NCBI GenBank assembly: GCA_028279185.1
Contig: JANQSS010000159.1
Location: 1 to 62,847, forward strand
Length of the DNA: 62,847 nucleotides
Source of the DNA: Saprospiraceae bacterium
GTDB lineage: Bacteria; Bacteroidota; Bacteroidia; Chitinophagales; Saprospiraceae
Direction of reading: 5' to 3'
Within the stretch, counting starts at the first letter, position 1, and each line of letters starts with the position of its first letter. Below are positions 1 to 8,440 of the stretch, piece by piece. Made by a program: the position numbers and the translations under genes. The notes beneath the pieces are model-generated. The model was not told the origin of the DNA, searched no databases, and saw nothing but the letters and a program-made list of their open reading frames with translations.

Positions 1-96
1 TAGATGCCTGGCGACTATATGGCTACGCAACGCTGAAACCGGGGATTTTTAGGTGTCCACATTCACCTCCAGTTTTCGCTTAGCAACCTCATCACC

Positions 97-621
97 TCAC
101 CCTTTCAACCGCTCGCTTAGAAAGCCATGAATTTCTTCATACGTCATATTGACACCCGCAATTTGACCGTCAGGTGTGATCAAATACTTAGTTGGAATCT
201 CATTCACACCGTAGAGCCCCCCAATCTCACTTTTCATACGATTGAAGTCGGCATGGTGATATGGCCACCGAAGCTTGTCCTTAGCAATAGCGGCCTTCCA
301 TCGACTCTCTTTCATCTCTAATCCTATACTCACGATTTCAAAGTTCTTTGCACCCTTAAAACGCTTCCCATTGAATTCGTCATACAACTTCACCAGGTTT
401 GGATTGTCAGCTCGACAGGGACCACACCAGCTTCCCCAAAAATCGAGTAATACGAAGTTGCCCTTTAAATCATATAACTCCATCTTTCGACCGTCGATCA
501 GTTCCATCGTAAAATTTGGGGCGACCTCGCCATTGATATACTTTGGTTTGAAGTACATGTAACGACCCAGCCATACCAAACCCACTAATACTAATAGAGC
601 GGGAAAAATATATTTTTTCAT
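97..621 (-). CDS. TlpA/ResA-like membrane-anchored thioredoxin
   Basis: 174 residues. One N-terminal hydrophobic segment (about residues 5-20) anchors a thioredoxin fold facing the periplasm. The redox motif W65-C66-G-P-C69 and the later IPT cis-proline region are intact. This is the TlpA/ResA/DsbE group, which reduces disulfides in exported proteins or in cytochrome c maturation. The actual partner cannot be deduced here because no cytochrome maturation genes are adjacent. The start fits a short positively charged N-terminus followed by the anchor. A 47-bp gap separates its start from the stop of the cysteine dioxygenase gene upstream, so co-transcription is possible. Confidence 0.88.
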   Translation of the reverse strand: MKKYIFPALLVLVGLVWLGRYMYFKPKYINGEVAPNFTMELIDGRKMELYDLKGNFVLLDFWGSWCGPCRADNPNLVKLYDEFNGKRFKGAKNFEIVSIGLEMKESRWKAAIAKDKLRWPYHHADFNRMKSEIGGLYGVNEIPTKYLITPDGQIAGVNMTYEEIHGFLSERLKG

Positions 622-668
622 ATCAGCCTTCTATTTACTACCAAGGAACATAGCACCGCGCATTTCGT

Positions 669-1124
669 TCATTCAGGTGAAGTACCTGGAGAATATAAAT
701 GAAGTGAAACGGTCTTAGACTTGCTTCGGTTTTCCATTTCATGCCGGCCATATGCATTACACATATAAACGGCTTGTCCTGCCTCATGACAAAATGCTTG
801 TGATTCACCTTCTATGCTGCTTCGAATTTCCGTGAGTTCGCCGTGTAGCACTTTGACTAAACAGCCATTCGCCGGATGATCGTGTACATCAGTTTTCTGG
901 GAAGGGCTCCATCCGATTATTACCAATTCGAACGCCTCTTCGACGTGAAGTACTTTTCTGCAATATTTATACGCATTAAAGCACACATAATCGCGCCATT
1001 CTTCAAAAACCAATGATTCAAATATGGGTTTGAATGCTTCCAAATTCTCAGTAGCATGATCGTAGCAAAATGTCTTACATTTTTCAATTAGCATTGCGAG
1101 GGTTGGTTTTGTCGTCGACATCAT
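669..1124 (-). CDS. Cysteine dioxygenase-like cupin
   Basis: 151 residues, a single cupin domain. The iron-binding pattern H81-x-H83 with downstream H128, the glycine-rich segment after HDHPANG, and the C-terminal VSLHLYSPG block are characteristic of type I cysteine dioxygenases. These are cytoplasmic non-haem Fe(II) enzymes that oxidise cysteine to cysteine sulfinate. The protein is shorter than mammalian CDO (about 200 residues), which is usual for bacterial members. Related thiol dioxygenases such as 3-mercaptopropionate dioxygenase share the motif, so the exact thiol substrate is uncertain. Confidence 0.85.
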   Translation of the reverse strand: MMSTTKPTLAMLIEKCKTFCYDHATENLEAFKPIFESLVFEEWRDYVCFNAYKYCRKVLHVEEAFELVIIGWSPSQKTDVHDHPANGCLVKVLHGELTEIRSSIEGESQAFCHEAGQAVYMCNAYGRHEMENRSKSKTVSLHLYSPGTSPE

Positions 1125-1182
1125 ATGTGATCCATTTTAAACCTTCGGATTAAAAATCTGTTACCGATCAAACAACAATATT

Positions 1183-1596
1183 ATGCATAAAATTCAATCG
1201 ATCTGGCAAAGTAAAATGGCATTTGATAATACGGTTGGTAATCACGTCGTACGGACGGACACGACTGCACCGCTCGGTGATGATACGGGAGCAAGCCCAA
1301 AACGTTTGTTGTTAGCGGGATTAGCTGGGTGTAGTGGAATCGATGTGGTATCAATCCTGGATAAAATGCGCGTAAAATTTGATGAATTCACGATAGATGT
1401 GGAGGCTGATTTGACTGAGGAGCATCCAAAAGTGTATTCGCACATACGCATGAAATACCGCATGAAAGGGTCAAAACTGAAGCGTGAAAAAATAGAACGC
1501 GCGGTTTCCCTATCACATGAAAAATATTGTGGTGTGTCGGCTATGCTCGCCAAAAATTGTCCGATTGATTATGAAATTGAATTGATGGAGGTGTAG
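1183..1596 (+). CDS. OsmC/Ohr family protein
   Basis: 137 residues covering the full OsmC fold. The two conserved cysteines are present, C50 in an AGLAGCSGID context and C116 in KYCGVSAM. In this family the pair reduces organic hydroperoxides or serves redox defence in the cytoplasm. The sequence resembles the YhfA-type branch more than classical Ohr, so peroxide substrate preference is unknown. It is divergent from the cysteine dioxygenase gene with a 58-bp shared upstream region. The 271 bp after it contain nothing I can assign. Confidence 0.87.
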   Translation: MHKIQSIWQSKMAFDNTVGNHVVRTDTTAPLGDDTGASPKRLLLAGLAGCSGIDVVSILDKMRVKFDEFTIDVEADLTEEHPKVYSHIRMKYRMKGSKLKREKIERAVSLSHEKYCGVSAMLAKNCPIDYEIELMEV

Positions 1597-1867
1597 TTAC
1601 TATTAATTATTTCAGATATTAAAAGATCATATTGTAAACCAGTCAATACTTGTTTCAATAAAATTTGACCTGCCCATTCTATTACTTAAAAATGGGAATA
1701 GTTGCCGGCTTTAAATTAATGTATTACTTGACAATTGTCATATGTCAGGCTAAGTTTTCTACATCATGCCAATCGTGCTTTACTTTTTATCATTGACATC
1801 AAACCCGACTGGCCCGCCGGTAAGAGTTGCAAAATCTGTTCGACAGGCAGCGAAAATGCTAATCTTC

Positions 1868-2230
1868 CTAAGGTAATTTAAAATGCGGATTATAAATCAA
1901 GCCAATAATATTTCCCCAGGGGTCTTTTACACTAGCGACAATAATGTCATCACCAACCTCCATCGGTTCTTCGAACATGGTTGCACCGATATCAACGAGC
2001 TTTTTACAGGACGACTTGACATCTTCGACACCCCAATAGGAAAAGACATTTTCACCGACTGGCACAGATTGTCCTTCATAGGGGTGCAGTCCCAGTTCGT
2101 ACCCGGCAATATTATAGCCGACATAAAAAGGTTCGTCGAAATAAGGTGTAGTGTCAAAGGCTTTGTTGTACCAGGCCTTTGCCGCTAGCAAATCAGGAAC
2201 TTTATAAATTGTTGTGCGAAGTCCGAGCAT
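1868..2230 (-). CDS. VOC (glyoxalase/bleomycin resistance) family protein
   Basis: 120 residues with the paired beta-alpha-beta-beta-beta modules of the vicinal oxygen chelate fold: an N-terminal VPDLLAAKAWYNKAF helix, a central YELGLHP strand and a C-terminal DPWGNIIGLIYNP strand. Family members include metalloenzymes and small-molecule binding proteins. Candidate metal ligands are H53 and the acidic residues near the C-terminus, but the substrate cannot be predicted. It is a single-gene unit transcribed towards the window start. Confidence 0.82.
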   Translation of the reverse strand: MLGLRTTIYKVPDLLAAKAWYNKAFDTTPYFDEPFYVGYNIAGYELGLHPYEGQSVPVGENVFSYWGVEDVKSSCKKLVDIGATMFEEPMEVGDDIIVASVKDPWGNIIGLIYNPHFKLP

Positions 2231-2245
2231 AGTAAATAATAATTA

Positions 2246-2290
2246 TAAAAATGGCCACCCTTAAACGAAGTAAAAAGGCAGCCACTTTGT
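2246..2290 (-). terminator. Predicted terminator of the SusCD operon
   Basis: On the minus strand, TGGCTGCCTT (2284 to 2275) can pair with GGGTGGCCA-type sequence (2262 to 2252) through about ten pairs including G-U wobbles. The stem is followed by five U residues and an AU-rich tail. It lies 20-60 bp past the stop of the lipoprotein that ends the SusCD operon. Confidence 0.5.
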
Positions 2291-2310
2291 TTTCATTTTC
2301 AGAGCTTCCG

Positions 2311-2748
2311 CTACGGCAGTACTGTAATGCTAACCGTACGTTCGCGTGTCAATCCATTTTCATTGATAACGCGCGCGCCTACTTCATATTCACTCGTGTC
2401 AGAAACAGCAGGTGCAATGTAAGTCATGATTAATTGCTCATCCTGCGTTTCCGCATTGAAATTAAACGTATACGGATAGGTATCCACGATTGTAAAATCA
2501 GCTGCTCCTTCCGCTTTTTCAATCAAAGCTGTTTCACGAATTGGGTCCAGTGACCAATACCGCATGTCCAACTCAATAGAGCCTCCCGAAGAAACAGTTG
2601 TTGAGCTGGCAGTCAATGTTCCAATAACAGGAAAATGGTTCCCCTCCGTCGTCGTATTGTCACCTAACCAGTCCGGCTCATCATGGCAGGCTGTGATCAG
2701 AACAGTCAATATTAATGCGATAAAATATATATTTTTCATTTTTCTCAT
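2311..2748 (-). CDS. SusCD-associated lipoprotein, unknown function
   Basis: 145 residues. A lipoprotein signal ends in LITAC (Cys about residue 21), so the mature protein is membrane anchored. The body is about 120 residues of beta-rich sequence with spaced Ser/Thr and the pattern of an immunoglobulin- or PKD-like sandwich. It starts 13 bp after the SusD stop and is almost certainly the third gene of the SusC-SusD operon. Small surface lipoproteins in that position often help bind the imported ligand, but nothing here identifies the ligand. An internal Met four codons in is an alternative start. Confidence 0.75.
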   Translation of the reverse strand: MRKMKNIYFIALILTVLITACHDEPDWLGDNTTTEGNHFPVIGTLTASSTTVSSGGSIELDMRYWSLDPIRETALIEKAEGAADFTIVDTYPYTFNFNAETQDEQLIMTYIAPAVSDTSEYEVGARVINENGLTRERTVSITVLP

Positions 2749-2761
2749 TTTATTAAATTAA

Positions 2762-4147
2762 TTATTGATCACGCCACATTTGCTGATCATATGGTTTTTG
2801 TGACGCAGCTACGGCAGCTCCATTTCGATTTAATTCATCCGCCGGATATTCTGCACGCTGAGCAGGTCCATTAAAAATAGTCGGATCGGGTATTTCAAAT
2901 CCCGTGAAATTGGCGTATCCTATTCGTCGCATATCAACCCATGCTTCCGGGTTTAAAAACAGCGCAATATATTTCTGCTCCATAATATCTGCTAAGGTCA
3001 AATTTGCAGCACCCACGCCCACGTCCGGGTCGTCTATATATGCCTGTGCAGCAACAGGGTCTACACCCAACTTGGACATGTGTGCGGTAATTCCTTCTAA
3101 GTAGGCATCATATGCTCGTGCCTGATCAGTACCCAGAGCCGCTTCCGCCTCGATGAATTTAACCTCTGCATATGTAACCATCGGAACAGGTGCATTCGCA
3201 GTGGAATACCAATTTTCCTCTTCAAAATCTACGTTGTTACTTGGTGCATTTTCATCAAATGATTTTATTCCGATTGCCAATGTACTACCATCATTATCTG
3301 TAATAATCGGTAAACGCGGATCAACCGCATCGATCAGTACACCATTGATATGGTCGATAAAATATGACCCAAAGGATTGGCTCAAATTACCCGTATTGTT
3401 TGCCAAAGCTATATCCGTATGCCAAGGATTTAAATTTACCTCGTTGTACATAATTTCGAAATCGTCTCCACTATCTGAAAATGCACTATTTACATCAGTC
3501 AATATTGTTCCTACACCATTTTTATTAATTAAATGTAGTTGATACCGCGCCTTCAACGCATAGGCCAGTTTTGTCCATTTAGCCAAATCCCCGCCATACG
3601 CCAAATCATCACTACTAGAGGGCGATAAAAATGACTCTGTTGCACCTAAATCCGTAATGGCATCATTTAATAAGGCTACTATTTCGGCATACACACTTTG
3701 CTGTGCATCGTAGCTTGGTTTTAAATTCTCAGAACCGTTGAAAGCCTGTGAATATGGGACATCTTCCCAGGTATCCGTCGCTAGACCTAAGTTGAATGCG
3801 AGTAAAACGCCGGCCACCCCAGCATAATGTGGAGAATTTTGTTCGCGTGCATTATTTAATATTTGTTGTGCATTGCTCAGATTTCGTAAGTAAATGGTCG
3901 ACCAGGAGCCACCCAAACTAATTTCATCCGGATAACCAAAATATGAGCCCAAGTGTTGGGTAATTTGGCCAACCGATTTTTCCAGGCTTACATGTACGCG
4001 ACTCGTGCCTTCAATGACAGGAGGTAGTTGTGCTGAAAGTGAAACTTCGGTCACCCGATTTGGATCAGCATTGACATCCAGAAAGTCATCGCAGGAAACC
4101 AAGCCGAAAACCAACATGAATGATAGAAAATAAAATATATTTTTCAT
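2762..4147 (-). CDS. SusD/RagB-family nutrient-binding lipoprotein (SusD-like_2)
   Basis: 461 residues. The signal peptide ends in the lipobox GLVSC followed by DDFLDVN, the hallmark N-terminus of SusD-type proteins. Helical TPR-like segments fill the rest, with the conserved late EAWVDMRR-type motif near residues 400-410. The composition fits the PF12771 branch. SusD proteins sit on the outer face of the outer membrane and form the lid over the SusC channel. The gene starts 12 bp after the SusC stop, so the two are co-translated partners. The ligand class (glycan, peptide or other) cannot be read from the sequence, and no glycoside hydrolase is adjacent. Confidence 0.93.
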   Translation of the reverse strand: MKNIFYFLSFMLVFGLVSCDDFLDVNADPNRVTEVSLSAQLPPVIEGTSRVHVSLEKSVGQITQHLGSYFGYPDEISLGGSWSTIYLRNLSNAQQILNNAREQNSPHYAGVAGVLLAFNLGLATDTWEDVPYSQAFNGSENLKPSYDAQQSVYAEIVALLNDAITDLGATESFLSPSSSDDLAYGGDLAKWTKLAYALKARYQLHLINKNGVGTILTDVNSAFSDSGDDFEIMYNEVNLNPWHTDIALANNTGNLSQSFGSYFIDHINGVLIDAVDPRLPIITDNDGSTLAIGIKSFDENAPSNNVDFEEENWYSTANAPVPMVTYAEVKFIEAEAALGTDQARAYDAYLEGITAHMSKLGVDPVAAQAYIDDPDVGVGAANLTLADIMEQKYIALFLNPEAWVDMRRIGYANFTGFEIPDPTIFNGPAQRAEYPADELNRNGAAVAASQKPYDQQMWRDQ

Positions 4148-4159
4148 TGTGCTTTTCTT

Positions 4160-7100
4160 TTAAAATGATAAGTTTAATGTGGCCATATACGTTTTCACAC
4201 CTGGAGTTTGTAGTCCTGTAAATCCGTATACATTACTCCCAGCACCTAAATAATTTGTTTCCGGGTCATAACCACGAAATGGTGTATTGATATATAAATT
4301 ATTTCCGGAAAGCGTCACTTTAACTCCTTGAATAAAATTATTGTCAAACAAATGACCCGGTAAATCATATGACAAAGCAACACGGCGTAGTCTAAACCAC
4401 GATGCATCTTCTAAGATGACGTCCGTCGCTCGATTGTATCGTGTCGAACTGCGGTACAATGATTCACCGGTAATTTCTACGGCCTGCGTGTTGGGGCTGA
4501 ATGTGCCATCTCCGTTGTCTACAACACCTTTAAAGACGACTTCTTCGTATCGACGCTCCGTCATTCCCATTACACCATTTCGGATGCTGTTTCGAAGTCC
4601 CATGTCATACACATCGCCTCCTTCGCGCCACTCAAGCAAAAATGAAAGTGCAAGCCCCTTATATCGGAATGTATTCTCCAGACCTGCCGTCCAATCCGGT
4701 AATGCATTTCCAGCCAGCACAACAGAATCCGTATTTACGATTGGAAATCCGTTACTGCCAATGATGAGTTGACCATCAGGGCTCTTTCTATGGTTAAAGC
4801 CATACAAGTCGCCAACTTTTCCTCCTGGAACTAATTTATTTACGATGTTTCCAAATCCTCCGGTAAAGAATTCAATTTCATCAATACCCTCCGCAATGGA
4901 TATTACTTTGCCCTCATTCGTCGAGAAATTAACTGAGGCATCCCAACCGAAGTCTGCTTTTCTGACCGGTGTTACATTTAATAAAACTTCGATACCGGTA
5001 TTTTCTATTTCTCCAGCATTTGTAACAAAGCGTGAAAGCCCAGTCGCATTACTTACCGGTACGCGAATAATCTGGTCTTTACTATTTTGTTTGTAGTATG
5101 TAAAGTCAATTCCGACACGGTTGCTTAAAAATCGTGCATCAAATCCAAATTCTATTCCTGTAGTTGTTTCTGGTTTTAAGTTTTCATCACCAGCAGTTGA
5201 ACTTTGGGTAAATCCATTAATTCCATCGAATGGAAAATTAGATGCGCTTACGTATGTAGCACCAATTAAATGTGGCGGTGCGTCTTTTGCCACCTGTGCC
5301 CATGATCCGCGTAGTTTTAGAAAATCAAGTGGTCCTAAATCCGTCAATTCACTAGGAATAAATGAAACCGATACAGATGGATAGAAAAACGATCTGTTTT
5401 CTTTGGGTAATGACGATGACCAGTCATTTCGACCTGTAATATCAAGGTATAAATAGTCCTTATAGGCTAAATTTACGAGACCCATCAAACCAACGATGCG
5501 CTTCTTTGAATCGTTTTTCGAAGCGAAAATATTTGACGTATTTGATAAGTCATAGAAATCAGGAAGTGTGAAATTTTCACCGCGTGTATTTGTCACATCG
5601 GTGGTAATCGATGACACATTGTGCCCTACAGTAAACGAACCGGATAAGTCATCCGTCAAATTCTTTGACGCTTTCAAGAAAAGCAGTGTATTTATTTCAT
5701 TGAAGTTCACATCTTCTTCAATAATAAATCCGCCAGTCTGTGATGAAACGTCAAGGCCAGGTGGGACGATACGCTGACGTGTATCATTATAATAATCACT
5801 ACCCACTTTGAAATCCGCCTCGAGCCAATTATTAAATCTATAATTAAATCCGACATTTCCGAAAAACCGATTTACATCATCCGTAAGTGTACTAAACTCT
5901 GCGAGGTATCGTGGATTGTCAATTATTCCGTCCGAATAATCTTTTTGCGTGCCATCCGCATTAATGTAGTCATTAATATCAAATGATGTGGGATGATAGC
6001 TGAGTGAACTCATGATGGATTTATCCCCTGAGTGTGGTTTATTTCCACCAGAATTTGAATACGATACCGAACCATTAATTGTCAATTTGCTTGATGCATT
6101 TAATTGTCCTCCTAATTTTACATTAAATCGATCCCAGTCTGAAAATGGAATGATGCCTTCTTGCTTTGTATACCCAATTGACGTGATGTACTGAGCTGCT
6201 TCCGTTCCGCCAGAAATGCTCAAGGATATGTCCGCGTTGTTTCCCGTCACAAACAAATCTTCGATTGGATCAAAAACGGGTGTAACGCCGTCGTATACTT
6301 TTGGGCCAAAAGATTGGAAGCGAAGTGGGTTACCATTACTTCGAAATCTTAGGCGACCGAAACGCCCTTCACGATACACCGTTTGGTAGTCCGGTGCTTT
6401 CGCTATGTCAGATATGCCGTAGCTCGTATTCAAATTAATACGCGGCTTGCCTGCCTCTCCTTGCTTTGTTGTAATAACGACGACACCGTTAGCTCCTCTT
6501 AGCCCATATAGAGCCGTTGCAGAAGCCCCTTTTAGAACATTTAAAGTAGCAATGTCCGCCGAATTGATATCGGCCAGGCGATTTGTAAAACTAGCTTGCT
6601 CGCTATCGGCAGGTGAATTTGAACCGCTACTTGGAAGCTGATTTCCCGCAATTGTTTGGTTGCTTATAGGTATACCATCCACGACGATGAGCGGTTGATT
6701 AGATCCGCTTGGGTCGAGTGATGTGATACCGCGAATTAGAATATTCGATCCAGCTCCAGGAGCTCCACTCGACGAGTTAATTAACACACCAGCCATCTTA
6801 CCTTGTAGGGCATTTGTAATATTTGGTTCGAGTGTAGCGGCTAACTCATCCCCATCTAATTCTTGCACAGCATATCCCAAGGCTTTCTTTTCGCGTGAAA
6901 TTCCCAGGGCCGTAACGACCATTTCATCGAGCACGGTGCCCGAACCCAATGTGACATCCACAACAGATTGATCACCGATCTCAATTTCCTGAGAAGCATA
7001 GCCCACATACGATATCAATAGTACATCCCCCGGGCTTGCCGATATACTATATGTGCCATCGAAATCAGTCACCGTACCTGTCGTCGTTCCTTTTACGACT

Positions 7101-7228
7101 ACATTAGCACCGATGAGCGGATCTCCACCATCTGCATCTGATATCGTACCCGTGATTGTGCGCTGTTGCGCAAGTACGACTACAGAGGCGAGCAACAGGA
7201 GAAAAACCGAAAGTACACTCTTGTTCAT
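4160..7228 (-). CDS. SusC/RagA-type TonB-dependent outer-membrane transporter
   Basis: 1022 residues from the ATG at 7228. That start gives a clean signal peptide (MNKSVLSVFLLLLASVVVLAQ); a start 16 codons upstream would precede it with unrelated residues. Domains in order: a carboxypeptidase-regulatory-like beta sandwich (about 22-105), the SusC linker and TonB-box region with LDEMVVTALGI (about 110-120), the plug (about 125-235) and a 22-strand barrel ending in the aromatic LNLSF terminus. It imports a SusD-captured ligand using TonB/proton-motive energy. First gene of the SusC-SusD-lipoprotein operon. Confidence 0.95.
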   Translation of the reverse strand: MNKSVLSVFLLLLASVVVLAQQRTITGTISDADGGDPLIGANVVVKGTTTGTVTDFDGTYSISASPGDVLLISYVGYASQEIEIGDQSVVDVTLGSGTVLDEMVVTALGISREKKALGYAVQELDGDELAATLEPNITNALQGKMAGVLINSSSGAPGAGSNILIRGITSLDPSGSNQPLIVVDGIPISNQTIAGNQLPSSGSNSPADSEQASFTNRLADINSADIATLNVLKGASATALYGLRGANGVVVITTKQGEAGKPRINLNTSYGISDIAKAPDYQTVYREGRFGRLRFRSNGNPLRFQSFGPKVYDGVTPVFDPIEDLFVTGNNADISLSISGGTEAAQYITSIGYTKQEGIIPFSDWDRFNVKLGGQLNASSKLTINGSVSYSNSGGNKPHSGDKSIMSSLSYHPTSFDINDYINADGTQKDYSDGIIDNPRYLAEFSTLTDDVNRFFGNVGFNYRFNNWLEADFKVGSDYYNDTRQRIVPPGLDVSSQTGGFIIEEDVNFNEINTLLFLKASKNLTDDLSGSFTVGHNVSSITTDVTNTRGENFTLPDFYDLSNTSNIFASKNDSKKRIVGLMGLVNLAYKDYLYLDITGRNDWSSSLPKENRSFFYPSVSVSFIPSELTDLGPLDFLKLRGSWAQVAKDAPPHLIGATYVSASNFPFDGINGFTQSSTAGDENLKPETTTGIEFGFDARFLSNRVGIDFTYYKQNSKDQIIRVPVSNATGLSRFVTNAGEIENTGIEVLLNVTPVRKADFGWDASVNFSTNEGKVISIAEGIDEIEFFTGGFGNIVNKLVPGGKVGDLYGFNHRKSPDGQLIIGSNGFPIVNTDSVVLAGNALPDWTAGLENTFRYKGLALSFLLEWREGGDVYDMGLRNSIRNGVMGMTERRYEEVVFKGVVDNGDGTFSPNTQAVEITGESLYRSSTRYNRATDVILEDASWFRLRRVALSYDLPGHLFDNNFIQGVKVTLSGNNLYINTPFRGYDPETNYLGAGSNVYGFTGLQTPGVKTYMATLNLSF

Positions 7229-7376
7229 AACATGTAGTTTTGTTGTTAATTTGGTAATTATTTGGTGAATATACATATAACATTTTCATAATACAAAACG
7301 AGAAAAGACTCGAAATGGCTTCCTTTAAATGCCTTTTTATGAGCAAGTCTTGCAACAATGATTCAATTTTAAGCTG

Positions 7377-8147
7377 ATGAAAATCTTCTGTTCAGAATTT
7401 AACAAGAACTACGAAACATACACCTTTGGTTACGCCATCTATGCCTTATTGGATCCAGAGGACAGGCTGTCCAAAGCATATGAAAATGGCTTCTTGCCCT
7501 ATGCTGGTGAAAGCGAATACAGCCATAATGAAACTCAGGAAATATATTATCGTGCACGTAGTCTTCGCATAAACCTAAGTTGTTTTGCTACTTCCTCCGA
7601 AAATAGGCGTGTATTAAAAAAATCCGAACCCTTCGCTGTTTCTTGTGCGGTCTATCGTCGCAGTGAATTTAAAGCAGACGATTCATTCAAGGCGTTTTGT
7701 CAAAAATATGCCTCTGAACGATTCAAATCCGGACATATGAATGATGCCAGGTGGGCCTATATATTAAAACGCCGGTGCGGAAGCCACGTATTTCAATTTG
7801 GCATCGGCTCTGATCAAAAAACACTGGGTTATGTATTGGCTGGTATAGATGAATTCTCTGTCCATTATTGGTTTTCATTTTTTAATCTGGATTACTTAAC
7901 TGAATTTCCGGTTGGAAAACTGATGATGCATTCCGTCATCAATTGGGCCAATGAAAACAACAAAAAAAATGTCTACTTGGGTACATGTTATGGAAGTGGC
8001 TCGCTTTATAAAGTTCGGGATTTTAAGGGGGCAGAATTTTATGATGGAAAAGGGTGGAACGCAGATGCAAAATTATTGAAGCAACTATGTAAGCGAGACG
8101 ATGATGTGATGGATCGGGACTTTTATAAATTGAACTTGCGAAATTGA
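7377..8147 (+). CDS. Arginyl/leucyl-tRNA-protein transferase-like protein (Ate1/Bpt type)
   Basis: 256 residues. The segment YTFGYAIYALLDPEDRLSKA followed by YENGFLPYAG (residues about 15-45) and the GNAT-like C-terminal half (LGYVLAGIDEFSVHYWFSF, then NKKNVYLGTCYGSGSLYK) resemble bacterial and eukaryotic aminoacyl-tRNA-protein transferases, which add an amino acid to N-terminal acidic residues and so mark proteins for N-degron turnover. It lacks the Cys-rich N-terminal cluster of yeast Ate1. The assignment rests on motif memory rather than a search; a general GNAT enzyme is the alternative. Divergent from SusC, no operon partner. Confidence 0.55.
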   Translation: MKIFCSEFNKNYETYTFGYAIYALLDPEDRLSKAYENGFLPYAGESEYSHNETQEIYYRARSLRINLSCFATSSENRRVLKKSEPFAVSCAVYRRSEFKADDSFKAFCQKYASERFKSGHMNDARWAYILKRRCGSHVFQFGIGSDQKTLGYVLAGIDEFSVHYWFSFFNLDYLTEFPVGKLMMHSVINWANENNKKNVYLGTCYGSGSLYKVRDFKGAEFYDGKGWNADAKLLKQLCKRDDDVMDRDFYKLNLRN

Positions 8148-8401
8148 ATTTTCGAGAAAATTCATAATTATTTTCGAGAAAGTAAATGACATTCAACCCG
8201 GGGAGTATAATTATTTGCCTATCAAACATCTGAGCACGTCAAGCCTTTGCCTATATTCCAAACAAAACCGTTAGGTTTGTTGCAAATACACCTTTCAAAA
8301 ATTACTTGCTCAAAAGAAACCTTGCAAGTTGTCCATTGATTTCAGGCTTGATTTTTGTGCATCACATGTCATAAACACTCTACCTCGATATATTTCCGAA
8401 A

Positions 8402-8416
8402 CCCCAAAGATTGGGG
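8402..8416. terminator. Short GC hairpin between convergent genes
   Basis: A perfect 6-bp stem (CCCCAA/TTGGGG) with a 3-nt loop, followed on the minus strand by UUUC and on the plus strand by an AU-rich stretch. It lies 25 bp beyond the stop of the minus-strand BNR protein. Possible bidirectional terminator; the poly-U tails are short. Confidence 0.35.
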
Positions 8417-8440
8417 CATTGTGTTTAAATAGAATCGAAT

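Noticed and set aside
2251-2433. 60-codon plus-strand ORF opposite the SusCD lipoprotein
   Set aside because: It covers the predicted operon terminator and lies antisense to a well-supported gene.
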